NCBI RefSeq assembly: GCF_900019265.1
Contig: NZ_CYGX02000003.1
Location: forward strand, 1 to 64,000
Source: Paraburkholderia ribeironis
GTDB taxonomy: Bacteria; Pseudomonadota; Gammaproteobacteria; Burkholderiales; Burkholderiaceae
DNA: 64,000 bases
Direction: 5' to 3'
Position 1 is the stretch's first letter; each line of letters starts with the position of its first letter. The notes beneath the pieces are model-generated. The model was not told the origin of the DNA. It did no database searches and worked only from the letters and a program-made list of their open reading frames with translations. Positions 9,042 through 18,120 of the stretch are shown here, piece by piece. Made by a program: the position numbers and the translations under genes.

Positions 9042-9061
9042 TACTGTATATATGTACAGTA
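9042..9061. promoter_or_regulatory. LexA (SOS) box
   Basis: The sequence TACTGTATATATGTACAGTA has the full CTGT-N8-ACAG core of the LexA operator with an AT-rich centre. It lies 17 bp upstream of the 122-aa gene on the minus strand, where LexA would block its promoter. A second box of the same type lies before the UdgX-like gene at 20657-20676. Confidence 0.85.
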
Positions 9062-9129
9062 TATCCCGTCCTTTTACGAAATCGCGTAAGTGGCGTCGGC
9101 AGATTTTCATCGAGTCGCGTGAGCAGACG

Positions 9130-9222
9130 TCAGCGCGTCCAGCACAACGTGAGCAAAATGGATGACGAGACGGCGATGATGAAAAGGCAGACAGCAGGGA
9201 GCATGTTGTGCGGGTAGTTCAT
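9130..9222 (-). CDS. Possible 30-aa single-pass membrane peptide
   Basis: This short frame reads MNYPHNMLPAVCLFIIAVSS and continues hydrophobic before ending in CWTR. It would form a single membrane helix, like many stress-related small proteins. It lies about 70 bp upstream of the LexA box on the same strand. No good ribosome binding site is visible, so it may be chance. Confidence 0.25.
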   Translation of the reverse strand: MNYPHNMLPAVCLFIIAVSSSILLTLCWTR

Positions 9223-9357
9223 GGTGTCACAATCAAATATGGCGATTCGAGTGCTTCATCATAGGTGGAACCGGTTCACATGACTGTCAAGCATTGCCAG
9301 ACACAGTGCATCGGCGGCAAGCGAAAGGTTCACGCATGACCCTGGAGGCAATCATTC

Positions 9358-9999
9358 ATGAACGACGACGCACCTTCCGCAGCTAACACGCGTACACCGG
9401 AAATCGAGTTCTGGTTTGATTTCGGCAGCAACTACAGCTACCTCAGCGTGATGCGCATCGAAGCGCTGGCGGCGGCGCGAGGCGTGCGGATTCGCTGGCG
9501 GCCATTTCTGCTGGGACCGGTATTTCGCCAACTCGGTTTCGACAACTCGCCTTTCGTGTTGCAGAAGGAGAAGGGCGCGTATGTGTGGAAGGACATGGAG
9601 CGCCAATGCCGCAAGTACGGCATTGCGCTGACGCGTCCCACTACGTTCCCACGCGCGGCGCTGCTCGCGATGCGCGTGGCGCTGCTGGGCGCGCAGCGGG
9701 AATGGATGGGTGCTTACTGCCGCAAGATCATGCAACTGAACTTCGCCGATGACCGCGACATCGGCTCAGCAGACGTGGTGAGCGAGGCGCTCGACGCACT
9801 CGGTTTGCCGGCGCAGCGCATCATCGCCGATGCGCAAAGCGACGCCAACAAACTGCACTTGCGCGAACAGACCGCGACGGCCGCGGCCAAAGGCATATTC
9901 GGTGCGCCGACTTTTTTTGTCGCCGATGAAATGTTCTGGGGCAACGACCGGCTGGATGATGCGTTGGAGTATTGCGATTCGATCGCGACGCGCGGCTAG
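9358..9999 (+). CDS. 2-hydroxychromene-2-carboxylate isomerase family protein (DsbA fold)
   Basis: This is a 213-aa protein of the DsbA-like thioredoxin-fold family that includes 2-hydroxychromene-2-carboxylate isomerase and kappa-class glutathione transferases. The active-site region EFWFDFGSNYSYLS near residue 20 carries a serine where DsbA has CxxC, and GIFGAPTFFVADEMFWGNDRLDD near the C-terminus is the usual cis-proline/substrate loop. Known members isomerise an aromatic-degradation intermediate using glutathione. No aromatic pathway genes are nearby, so the true substrate is open. GGAGG lies 10 bases before the ATG. Confidence 0.85.
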   Translation: MNDDAPSAANTRTPEIEFWFDFGSNYSYLSVMRIEALAAARGVRIRWRPFLLGPVFRQLGFDNSPFVLQKEKGAYVWKDMERQCRKYGIALTRPTTFPRAALLAMRVALLGAQREWMGAYCRKIMQLNFADDRDIGSADVVSEALDALGLPAQRIIADAQSDANKLHLREQTATAAAKGIFGAPTFFVADEMFWGNDRLDDALEYCDSIATRG

Positions 10000-10029
10000 C
10001 GTGCTGAATCAGCCGGGCGCGATAGGTAT

Positions 10030-10287
10030 TCATTCGTCGCTGTGCTGGCAGAAGCGGCGGCCTGGAACGTGGGAGACGACGGCCTGCGCGATTTCGAGCG
10101 GCGTGCTCTCGGCGGGCACGACGCGGCGGCTCGATTCGGGTGTGTGCTTCATGGTCCATTCGACGAGCCGGTATGAACGTCCCCAAGGTGGCTGCAGCGG
10201 GTCCGAGACCTTGCAGGAGTGGATCTGCCGAACCCATTCGTGGCCGGGCATGGCGCGCAGATGCTCGAATACCGTTTTTTCAACCAT
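10030..10287 (-). CDS. Conserved hypothetical protein, 85 aa
   Basis: This is an 85-aa soluble protein that I cannot assign. It begins VEKTVFEHLRAMPGHEWVRQ and ends in an Arg/His-containing tail with a terminal cysteine-containing RRFCQHSDE. The ATG at 10287 is preceded by AAGGAG, which picks it over the longer open frame. It is convergent with the isomerase gene and has no operon partner. A rho-independent terminator pointing in its direction lies within its putative leader. Confidence 0.65.
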   Translation of the reverse strand: MVEKTVFEHLRAMPGHEWVRQIHSCKVSDPLQPPWGRSYRLVEWTMKHTPESSRRVVPAESTPLEIAQAVVSHVPGRRFCQHSDE

Positions 10288-10350
10288 GGTCTGACTCCTT
10301 CTTCGCGGGCGTGTTGTTCGTTTTTCGGCGCGTGGTCGACACCCTTGAGA

Positions 10351-10380
10351 AAAAAATGCCGCCAGATAGTCTGGCGGCCT
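10351..10380 (-). terminator. Terminator-like hairpin on the minus strand
   Basis: The perfect stem GCCGCCAGA/TCTGGCGGC with a 3-base loop is followed on the minus strand by ATTTTTT. It points left into the 85-aa gene, yet no minus-strand gene lies to its right. It may be an attenuator in that gene's leader or the end of a short RNA. Confidence 0.7.
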
Positions 10381-10440
10381 AACAGGGGATGGTGTGCGCA
10401 TGGTTGCAGGGAAGAATTAAGCCAAACTTAAGAGAGCGAA

Positions 10441-11664
10441 ATGTGCGTGCGCCACGAGCCGACACTCAAGAGGTCGCCGCATCGGCCGTTATTAAAGTGG
10501 TTGGGGCTGCCAACCCCGCTTCGCCCTCGGGCTCGCATTGCTGATAACGTGACGAACCTCGCCCAAACGCCGCTCTCCGAGCGCCTTCGCTCGCTAGTCG
10601 ACACCGTGCAACACAACGAGCGCACGTTGCGCCGCATTCAGAACGTCGAGTTGCGTCTGATCGGCGCGCAGGATTTCGCCTCGTTTCTCGACATCTTGTG
10701 CAGCCATCTGCCACGCGAATTCTCGCTGGCGAGTGTGACGCTCTGGCTCGATGATCGCGCGCCGATGCTGCTCGAACTACTCGAGCCGGGCGCATTGCGC
10801 GAGCTGGATCATGCCGGCCTGAAGACTTCGCGCGACGGCGGACTTGCGGCGCAAGGTCTGTGCGAAAGAGGCCGGCCATGGCTGGGCAGGCCCCACGAAC
10901 TGCGCGACAGCATGCGTCGCGCGTTCTTCGGCGACGCGCCTATACCGGCGAGCGCGATCCTGCTGCCGCTTGCAGTGGGCGATAACGTCAGCGGCTATCT
11001 CTGTCTCGGCAGCGACGACCCCGCGCGTTTTGGCGATGGCATGGCGACAGACATTCTGGAGCGCTTTGCAAGCATCGTGACGGCGAGTCTCGAGAACGTC
11101 GCGCATCGCGAGCGGCTCAAGCAACTCGGCATGACCGATGCGCTGACCGGCCTCGCCAATCGCCGCTATTTCGACGAGCGGCTGCGCGAGGAGCTGATGC
11201 GCGCGGTTCGTTACGGCGTGCCGCTGGCGTGTCTGTTCATCGATATCGACGGCTTCAAACGTATCAACGATAGCTACGGCCATCAGGCCGGCGACCGCGC
11301 ATTGGCGGCGGTGGCGGCCTGCGTGCGGCAGCAGCTGCGGCTGGGCGATGTGGTTGCGCGCTATGGCGGCGAGGAGTTTGCCGCACTGCTGCAAGGCGAT
11401 CTGGCCGATGCGCTGACGGTCGCCGAGCGCGTGCGGCTGGCGGTCGAACAGTTGGCGTTGGAGGACGATCACGGCGAGCGCATCGCGTTGACGGTATCGA
11501 TCGGCGTCGCGGCGCGCGTGGTCGGCGGGACACCCGCCGAGGCGGCGTCGCTCGGTCGTGCGATGATCGACGAAGCCGATCGTGCGATGTATCGGGCCAA
11601 ACACAACGGCCGCAATCGCATCGAGACGCTGCTGAATCCGTGCAGCGCTCACGCGGCCCGCTAA
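10441..11664 (+). CDS. Diguanylate cyclase with DUF484/GAF-like sensor domain
   Basis: This is a 407-aa soluble protein predicted to make cyclic di-GMP from two GTP. Residues about 45-220 form a GAF-like DUF484 domain, and residues about 230-395 form the GGDEF domain (TDALTGLANRRYFDERL, FIDIDGFKRINDSYGHQAGD). The active-site motif is GGEEF at 309-313, and RLGD at 300-303 forms the inhibitory I-site five residues before it, so product feedback is expected. No membrane segments are seen. The N-terminal 40 residues are basic and poorly conserved-looking, so a later start is possible. Confidence 0.88.
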   Translation: MCVRHEPTLKRSPHRPLLKWLGLPTPLRPRARIADNVTNLAQTPLSERLRSLVDTVQHNERTLRRIQNVELRLIGAQDFASFLDILCSHLPREFSLASVTLWLDDRAPMLLELLEPGALRELDHAGLKTSRDGGLAAQGLCERGRPWLGRPHELRDSMRRAFFGDAPIPASAILLPLAVGDNVSGYLCLGSDDPARFGDGMATDILERFASIVTASLENVAHRERLKQLGMTDALTGLANRRYFDERLREELMRAVRYGVPLACLFIDIDGFKRINDSYGHQAGDRALAAVAACVRQQLRLGDVVARYGGEEFAALLQGDLADALTVAERVRLAVEQLALEDDHGERIALTVSIGVAARVVGGTPAEAASLGRAMIDEADRAMYRAKHNGRNRIETLLNPCSAHAAR

Positions 11665-11826
11665 TTTTTGCGGCCCGCCAATTAACCGCTAGCGCATCGC
11701 AGGGGAATTCGCCGGTTCGCGCCGGTGCAGTTGCGAACGAGCAATCACACTTAGCGTCAGATTCGCACTGCCGGTTGCACCCCCGCCCGGCAGCGCGCAC
11801 GACCCGCAGCTTAAGGGCTTGAGGGC

Positions 11827-13290
11827 CTAAGGCAGCGCCGTTTCCGAAACCGGCGGCGTCTTGTCGAGTTCCTTCTTCACGCCTTCGGCGTAGCTCGGAT
11901 CGATCTTCTCGAACAGCGCCAGTTGCCGCTCGACGATCTCTTTCGACACCCCCGCCATCGCTTCGGCGATATTGCAGAAGAGACGCCCACGCTGCGCCGC
12001 GTCGAACAGCTTGTAGAGCGCGCGTGGATGGCTGTAGTAGTCGTCGTCCTCGCGGTGGTCGTAGCGCTGGATCGTGCCTTCCACCTTGAGCGGCGGTTCG
12101 TTCACCAACGGGTCCTGCGGGAATGCCCCGAACCGGTTTGGCTCATAGTTAGGTGTACTGCCGAGATTGCCGTCGGTGCGCATGCCGCCGTCGCGATGAT
12201 AGGTATTCAGGTTTGCCGTGCGCGGCGCGTTCACCGGAATCTGATGATGGTTGATGCCGAGCCGGTAGCGGTGGGTGTCGCCATACGAGAAGAGCCGCCC
12301 CTGCAACAGACGATCCGGCGAGAAGCCGATGCCCGGCACGATATTGGCCGGCGTGAACGCTGCCTGCTCGACGTCGGCGAAATAGTTTTCCGGATTCTTG
12401 TTCAGCTCGAGCACGCCGACGTCGATCAGCGGATAGTCTTTGTGCGACCACACCTTCGTGATATCGAACGGATTTTCCTTGCGTGCATTCGCTTCGGCTT
12501 CCGGCATGATCTGAACGCAGAACCGCCACTGCGGGAAGTTTTTCTTTTCGATCTGCTCGAACAGATCGCGTTGCGCGCTTTCGCGATCACGGCCGATCAG
12601 CTCGGTGGCCTCGGCGTTCGTGTAGTTTTCAATGCCCTGTTTCGACTTGAAGTGGAACTTCACGTAGAAGCGCTCGTTCTGCGCGTTGATCAGCGAAAAC
12701 GTGTGCGAGCCGTAGCCGTTCATCTGCCGGTAGTTCTTCGGAATACCGCGGTCGCTCATCAGAATCGTCACCTGGTGCAGCGATTCCGGATTGCGCGACC
12801 AGAAGTCCCACACCATGTTGGCATCGCGCAGGTTGTTCTTCGGATTGCGCTTTTGGGTGTGAATGAAATCGGGGAACTTGAGTGGATCGCGGATGAAAAA
12901 CACCGGCGTGTTATTGCCGACCAGGTCCCAGTTGCCTTCTTCGGTATAGAACTTGATCGAGAAGCCGCGTACGTCGCGCTCCGCGTCGGCCGCGCCGCGC
13001 TCGCCCGCGACCGTCGAGAAGCGCAGGAACAACGGCGTGACCTTGCCGACTTCGAAAACCTTGGCTTTGCTGTAGCGGGTGATGTCGTGCGTGATGGTGA
13101 GCGTGCCGAATGCGCCGGAGCCTTTGGCGTGCACGCGCCGCTCGGGAATCACTTCGCGGTCGAAGTGCGCGAGTTTTTCGATCAGCCAGAAGTCCTGCAG
13201 CGTGATCGGGCCGCGCGGGCCGACGGTTTCGGAGTTCTGGTTGTCGCCGACCGGCGCACCGGCCGCGGTCGTCAATGTGCGATTCGTCAT
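11827..13290 (-). CDS. katA: Catalase, small-subunit clade 3 (KatA type)
   Basis: This is a 487-aa haem catalase that breaks hydrogen peroxide into water and oxygen. The distal His54 ([12 protein letters not shown]), Asn127 ([10 protein letters not shown]) and the haem-ligating Tyr336 in [14 protein letters not shown] are all present. The length fits the small-subunit clade 3 enzymes that also bind NADPH. The ATG at 13290 is preceded by AAGGAAA; the frame upstream of it is open by chance. It is convergent with the diguanylate cyclase gene. I saw no clear OxyR site in the 254-bp upstream gap. Confidence 0.93.
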   Translation of the reverse strand: MTNRTLTTAAGAPVGDNQNSETVGPRGPITLQDFWLIEKLAHFDREVIPERRVHAKGSGAFGTLTITHDITRYSKAKVFEVGKVTPLFLRFSTVAGERGAADAERDVRGFSIKFYTEEGNWDLVGNNTPVFFIRDPLKFPDFIHTQKRNPKNNLRDANMVWDFWSRNPESLHQVTILMSDRGIPKNYRQMNGYGSHTFSLINAQNERFYVKFHFKSKQGIENYTNAEATELIGRDRESAQRDLFEQIEKKNFPQWRFCVQIMPEAEANARKENPFDITKVWSHKDYPLIDVGVLELNKNPENYFADVEQAAFTPANIVPGIGFSPDRLLQGRLFSYGDTHRYRLGINHHQIPVNAPRTANLNTYHRDGGMRTDGNLGSTPNYEPNRFGAFPQDPLVNEPPLKVEGTIQRYDHREDDDYYSHPRALYKLFDAAQRGRLFCNIAEAMAGVSKEIVERQLALFEKIDPSYAEGVKKELDKTPPVSETALP

Positions 13291-13544
13291 GGCGTTTCCT
13301 TGGCTTGCTTGCGGGTGGATGCATCGATCGCGCTCGCGGCGATCCATGCGCAGCGTCGCGCCGGCTACCAGATCGTCCAGCGCGACAATGAGTCTAGAAG
13401 GCTTTTGAGCGGTTGCCCAATCAAAACTTCTTAACGGATCTAAAGGGAAGCATGGCGACGCGGCGCGCATTGACGCGCCGTTTTGGCCTTCAGACTGGCT
13501 GCGGATCGGTGTCGGATAGGCTTCAGCTTGGCCTTAGCTTGGCT

Positions 13545-15278
13545 TCAAACGCCCGGTGCATCTGGCGGCACGCCAAGCAGTTGCAGCGCGCCGCCGGTCA
13601 CGCCGCTGAAAACCGGCCCTGCCACCGTGCCGCCATAGAACGCCTTGCCGGCCGGGTCGTCGATCATCACGGCGACGATCAGCCGAGGGTCGCTCATCGG
13701 CGCCATGCCGACGAACAGCGCGCGGTAGCGGTTTTTCGCGTAAGTCGCGCCGACCTGCTTGCGCGCCGTGCCCGTCTTGCCACCGATCCGGTAGCCGTCG
13801 ACCGCCGCCGCGCGCCCCGTGCCGCCTGCGCCGGCGGCCATTTCCAGCATCGAGCGGATTGCCCGCGCGGTACCCGGCGTGGTCACCTGCGTGCCTGGAT
13901 GCGCGGCCGTCGCAGCCGCGCCCGTCACATCGCGCAGCAGACTCACGCGCTGCATCGTGCCGTCGCCGGCATAGGCGGTGTAGATCTGTGCGATCTGCAG
14001 CAGCGAAGCGGACAGCCCGTAGCCGTACGCCATGGTCGCCTGTTCGATCGGGCGCCAGCGCCGGTATGGATGCACCCGGCCGGAAGCCACGCCGGGAAAG
14101 GTCAGCTCGGGTCGCAAGCCGAGCCCGTATTGCTGGTACTTGGTCCAGATCGTCTCGGCCGGCAGGTTCAGCGCGAGCTTGGCGAGCGCGATGTTGCTCG
14201 ACTTCTGTACCGCTTCGGCGACGGTCATCGCGCCGTGATTCGACGTGTCGTGAATCACGGCCGGGCCGATCCTGTACCAGCCAGGGGCGGTATCGATGAT
14301 GCTCTGCGGCCGCACCCGGCCTTCGTCGATCGACAGCGCGACGACCACCGGCTTGATCGTCGAGCCCGGTTCGAAGGTGTCGACCACTGCGCGGTTGCGC
14401 AGTTGCCGGCCGGTCAGGCGGGCGCGGTCGTTCGGATCGAAACTCGGATAGTTGGCGAGCGCGAGAATCTCGCCGTTGCGCGCATCGAGCACCACCACGC
14501 TGCCGGCTTCGGCGTGATGTTTCGCAACCGCTTCCTTCAGTTGCCCATACGCGAGCTGCTGAATGCGCCGGTCGATCGTCAGATGGATGGTCTCGCCGTT
14601 GCGCGCGGGCACCAGCGGCCGCGTCTCGGACACCACGCGGCCGAGCCGGTCGCGGATCACTTCGCGCTGGCCGGGCACGCCGAGCAACTGCCGGTTGGCG
14701 GCCAGCTCGACGCCTTCCTGGCCGTTGTCCTCGATATCCGTGAAGCCGACCACGTGCGCCGCCGACTCGCCTTCGGGATAGAAGCGTTTCGAATCGGCGA
14801 TCTGCGTGATGCCCGCGAGACCCAGCCGGGACAGATGCGCGGCGGTGTCGGCATCCACCTGGCGTTTGAGCAGCACGAAGGTCTTGTCGCCATTCAGGCG
14901 CCGGCGCAATTCCGCGAGCGGCAAGTCCAGCAGCTTCGACAGCGGGGCGACTGCGGCTTCGTCGAGCAGCCTGGGGGATGCCCAGATTTCGTAGGTCGCG
15001 AGGCTGACGGCCAGCATTGAGCCGTTGCGATCGACGATCCGTCCGCGTGTCGCATCGAGTTCGATGGTGCGCTGATAGCGCTTTTGTCCCTGGTCGACGT
15101 AGAAGTCCCGGTTCACGACCTGCACCCAGAACGCGCGGCCCGCCAGCGATGCGAACGCGCCGAACACCAGCAACACGATGAATCTGGAGCGCCACGCCGG
15201 CAGGCGCGCGGCCAGCAACGGGTTCTTCGCGACGGGTGCGTAGGGATCGTGCGGCTGCAATTTTTTCTTCTGGATCAT
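13545..15278 (-). CDS. Class B penicillin-binding protein, FtsI-like transpeptidase
   Basis: This is a 577-aa septal-type peptidoglycan transpeptidase. It has a short cytoplasmic start, one membrane anchor (about 33-50), the PBP dimerisation domain and the transpeptidase domain with all three motifs: S306-T-I-K, S360-S-N and K501-T-G. The true ftsI sits in the dcw cluster, and no other dcw gene is present here, so this is a second FtsI-like enzyme as often found in Burkholderiaceae. The frame stays open upstream to 15623 and would add a further hydrophobic segment; I prefer ATG 15278 because class B PBPs have a single anchor near the N-terminus. Confidence 0.88.
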   Translation of the reverse strand: MIQKKKLQPHDPYAPVAKNPLLAARLPAWRSRFIVLLVFGAFASLAGRAFWVQVVNRDFYVDQGQKRYQRTIELDATRGRIVDRNGSMLAVSLATYEIWASPRLLDEAAVAPLSKLLDLPLAELRRRLNGDKTFVLLKRQVDADTAAHLSRLGLAGITQIADSKRFYPEGESAAHVVGFTDIEDNGQEGVELAANRQLLGVPGQREVIRDRLGRVVSETRPLVPARNGETIHLTIDRRIQQLAYGQLKEAVAKHHAEAGSVVVLDARNGEILALANYPSFDPNDRARLTGRQLRNRAVVDTFEPGSTIKPVVVALSIDEGRVRPQSIIDTAPGWYRIGPAVIHDTSNHGAMTVAEAVQKSSNIALAKLALNLPAETIWTKYQQYGLGLRPELTFPGVASGRVHPYRRWRPIEQATMAYGYGLSASLLQIAQIYTAYAGDGTMQRVSLLRDVTGAAATAAHPGTQVTTPGTARAIRSMLEMAAGAGGTGRAAAVDGYRIGGKTGTARKQVGATYAKNRYRALFVGMAPMSDPRLIVAVMIDDPAGKAFYGGTVAGPVFSGVTGGALQLLGVPPDAPGV

Positions 15279-15627
15279 GGAGTGCGGATAACGAACGCTC
15301 GATTGACTGGCGCCGGCCGGATCGGCGGCGATGAACACCTTGAGTTGCCAATGGAAGCGCGCGGCGAGCATGCGCGTCGCGAAGCCGCTGGCCAACGCCA
15401 CCATCACGGAAGCGATTGTAATGAGAACGTAATATGAATGCGAGATCCATGCAAGCGGAGAGGGGCTGGGCAGCGCGTTGCGGACCAATGGGCCGAAACG
15501 GATCAAGCCGGATCCGGCGACGCCGGATTCGGCTTTAGCGCGTTGCGCTCGCGGGCGTAGGCAACGTTCGCTGAAGGTGACGATGCGGGTCAGACAGCGG
15601 TGCGCGCAGGGGACGAAACACAAAGAC

Positions 15628-15665
15628 CCAAAAAAGCCGCGCGAACTTGCAAAATTCGCGCGGCT
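15628..15665 (-). terminator. Rho-independent terminator after the chemoreceptor gene
   Basis: An 11-bp perfect stem (AGCCGCGCGAA with its complement, 15635-15645 and 15655-15665) is followed on the minus strand by TTTTTTGGG. It lies 240 bp past the stop of the chemoreceptor and before the PBP gene, so it separates those two transcripts. Confidence 0.8.
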
Positions 15666-15710
15666 GGTTCGTTCGATTGATACGTCGATTCCGAGTGGCG
15701 TGTTAAATGG

Positions 15711-15741
15711 GCGCTCTTCGTCTGTAGAGCGCTTTTTTTTT
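15711..15741 (+). terminator. Orphan rho-independent terminator
   Basis: The stem GCGCTCT/AGAGCGC with an 8-base loop is followed by nine T residues on the plus strand. No plus-strand gene lies upstream for several kilobases, so it may mark the 3' end of a small RNA that would include the hairpin at 15635-15665. Confidence 0.75.
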
Positions 15742-15904
15742 GCGCGCTCGCTTGGTGCTTGTTTGGCGCTCGCTCGGTGTTCGTTGCGTGCCCGTTACAT
15801 ACCCGATTGGTGTTTGATGATGGCTGACGCCCGCTGCTTGCGCGCGGCTCGGCCGGCGCTGGGCTTCAAACTGCGCGCCGACACCGCTGCAGCGCGCGTC
15901 CCCT

Positions 15905-17446
15905 TCAGGCCGGCAACACGAAGCTCGAGATGGCCTCGCGCAGCACGCCCACCTGATCCTTCAGCGAATGCGCCGCGGCCGCGGCCTGCTCGACGAGCGC
16001 GGCGTTCTGCTGCGTCACCTGATCCATTTCGCCGACCGCGCGATTGACCTGCTCGATGCCCGTGCTCTGTTCGCGTGAAGCGTTGCTGATCTCCTCGAGG
16101 ATTTCGTTCACGCGCCGCACCGATTGCACGATCTCGCCCATCGTCGACCCCGCATTGGCGACCAGCGACGCGCCCGCTTCGACGGTATCGGTCGAGGTTT
16201 CGATCAACGCCTTGATCTCCTTGGCCGCTGTGGCCGAGCGCTGCGCGAGGCTGCGCACTTCGGCGGCGACCACCGCGAAGCCGCGCCCCTGTTCTCCCGC
16301 GCGAGCCGCTTCGACGGCCGCGTTGAGCGCCAGGATGTTGGTCTGGAACGCGATGCCGTCGATCACGCCGATGATGTCGCCGATCTGCCGCGAGCTGCTG
16401 GTGATCTCGCCCATCGTGCGCACCACGTCGTCGACCACGCGGCTGCCGCGCGTGGCCACGTCCGCGGCCTGGCCGGCGAGCTGCGCGGCCTGCATCGCGC
16501 TGTTCGCGTTCTGCTTCACGTTGACTGTCATCTGATCCATGCTCGACGCCGTTTCGACCAGCGCCGCGGCCTGCTCCTCGGTGCGCTGCGAGAGGTCGGT
16601 GTTGCCGGCGGCGATTTCGGTTGCGCCGATATTGATGTTCTCGGTACCCACGCGCACACGCGACACGGTTTCGACCAGGCCGGCCTGCATCGTCTGCAGC
16701 GCGCGCAGCAGGCTGCCGCCGTCTTGCGAGCGGACCGGCACGCGCGTGGCGAGATTGCCTTGCGCCATCAGTCGCGCGTGCTCGACGGCCACTTCGAGAT
16801 CGCCGCCGAGCGAGCCGCGGATGCTGCGTAACACCAGCAGCATGACGGCTGTGGCAATCGCGCCGAGCGCCACGGTGATCGCGAGCCAGCGCAGCAGGTT
16901 GGCGTAGAACGCGCTTTGCACGTCGTCCATGTACATGCCGGTGACGAGATACCAGTCCCACGGCGCGAAGTGCATCGAGTAGCTGGTTTTTGGCACCGGT
17001 TTGTCGCTGCCCGGCTTGGACCACAGATAGTCGACGAAACCGCCGCCATTGCGATTGCCCGCGTTGACGATATCGACGAACAGATGGTTGCCCGCCGGAT
17101 CGGTAAACTGCGCGAGATTCTTGCCGACCAGTTCGTGCTTGAACGGATGCATCAGCATGACCGGCTGCGAATCGTTGATCGAGATGTAGCCGTCCTTGCC
17201 GTAGCGCATCGTCGCCAGCATGTCGAGCGCCTGCTTTTGGGCGTCGGTTTCGGAGAGCGTGTGCTGCTGCGCCAGGGCGTAGTAGTGAGTGACGATATGG
17301 CTGCCCTGGTCGATCAGCGCGGTCAGTTGATCGCGCCGGTCCGCGATCATCGACGCGCGGTTTTGCCATGCGCCGAAGCCGCCGATCAGGATCAGGCCGA
17401 TCCACAGCACGGCGATCATCGAGGTCAGTTTTTTGTTCAGAGTCAT
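15905..17446 (-). CDS. Methyl-accepting chemotaxis protein with single Cache sensor
   Basis: This is a 513-aa chemoreceptor. A first membrane helix (about 8-27) precedes a periplasmic sCache-type ligand domain ([18 protein letters not shown], then [21 protein letters not shown] and [13 protein letters not shown]); a second helix lies near 190-212, followed by HAMP and the signalling domain with the conserved hairpin [31 protein letters not shown]. sCache domains of this form often bind small organic acids, but the ligand is not predictable. It has no C-terminal NWETF-type methylation tether. Start ATG 17446 begins the usual NKKLTSM start. No chemotaxis genes are adjacent. Confidence 0.9.
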   Translation of the reverse strand: MTLNKKLTSMIAVLWIGLILIGGFGAWQNRASMIADRRDQLTALIDQGSHIVTHYYALAQQHTLSETDAQKQALDMLATMRYGKDGYISINDSQPVMLMHPFKHELVGKNLAQFTDPAGNHLFVDIVNAGNRNGGGFVDYLWSKPGSDKPVPKTSYSMHFAPWDWYLVTGMYMDDVQSAFYANLLRWLAITVALGAIATAVMLLVLRSIRGSLGGDLEVAVEHARLMAQGNLATRVPVRSQDGGSLLRALQTMQAGLVETVSRVRVGTENINIGATEIAAGNTDLSQRTEEQAAALVETASSMDQMTVNVKQNANSAMQAAQLAGQAADVATRGSRVVDDVVRTMGEITSSSRQIGDIIGVIDGIAFQTNILALNAAVEAARAGEQGRGFAVVAAEVRSLAQRSATAAKEIKALIETSTDTVEAGASLVANAGSTMGEIVQSVRRVNEILEEISNASREQSTGIEQVNRAVGEMDQVTQQNAALVEQAAAAAHSLKDQVGVLREAISSFVLPA

Positions 17447-17865
17447 AGCGATGGGAATTGCTTTCGCAAGGTGGTCGGTCAGATTGAAATGGCGCGTTGC
17501 GTCCGGTTGGTCGCTGACTGTGTTTACGGCGCGACAAGGTTTGATCAGCAGGCAGGGAAAACCCGCTGTGTGACGATCCAATTCGTCTGATTTATGAAGC
17601 TTTGGCGACTTGCTATTCGCAATTCCGTGCTGATCCGGAGAAGGCGCTTATTCGATTTCGTATTGCCGGTTTTAATCGGACGAGGGCTCGGCGATGCTTA
17701 CGCAAGTCGGGTGGCGTGCTGATTCACGCGCCGGAGCAGGCGCGGCAGCTGCGGCCGCGCGGCGAACGCGGTGTGCGGGGTGCGTGCCGCGCGTCGGCGT
17801 TTGCTGCGTGTGCGGCGCGCCTGGCGGATGCGGCGCGTCCCGCGCGTCCGGCGTCTGCAATGCGC
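17447..17865. other. Intergenic region, no gene seen
   Basis: Between the chemoreceptor start and the 50-aa gene, the only open frames are GC-driven and Ala/Arg/Pro-rich. A 65-aa frame that would overlap the small gene's stop has a GTG start and no ribosome binding site, and I do not accept it. The chemoreceptor promoter must lie here. Confidence 0.4.
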
Positions 17866-18018
17866 TCACACCGGATCTTTGTCCGGCGGTCCATCGGGCC
17901 GCTGCGGCTCCTCGACGTGATGACCCGGCGACGGCGGCACCAGCGGGTCGGCTTCCGGGTCGCGGTTGGGATCGGCGTGGGGGTCGGGAATCGGACTGGT
18001 ATGCATGTCGTAGCTCAT
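17866..18018 (-). CDS. Small Pro/Asp-rich protein, 50 aa
   Basis: This 50-aa frame starts SYDMHTSPIPDPHADPNRDP after the Met and is dominated by Pro, Asp and Glu with no hydrophobic stretch, so it is probably an unstructured acidic cytoplasmic protein. AAGGTG lies about 7 bases before the ATG. Codon use and composition look coding, unlike the Arg-rich shadow frames around it. I recall similar short Pro/Asp-rich proteins in Paraburkholderia, but no function is known to me. Confidence 0.6.
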   Translation of the reverse strand: MSYDMHTSPIPDPHADPNRDPEADPLVPPSPGHHVEEPQRPDGPPDKDPV

Positions 18019-18120
18019 CGCATCACCTTGTAGTTGAGAAGCGCGCGGTACGGGAAATGACGTCCCTACCCATGCCGACGATTCATTTCAAGCGTAGACG
18101 TTTCCGGCACGCCGTGCCGC

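Noticed and set aside
11665..11826. Inverted repeats between the diguanylate cyclase and catalase genes considered as a terminator
   Set aside because: The candidate stem (TTAAGGGC/GGGCCTAA-like near 11810) is imperfect and has no T tract, so I did not list it.
17672..17869. A 65-aa minus-strand frame overlapping the stop of the 50-aa gene
   Set aside because: It would start at GTG without a ribosome binding site, and its composition is Ala/Pro/Arg typical of random high-GC frames. The overlap looked like coupling but nothing else supports it.
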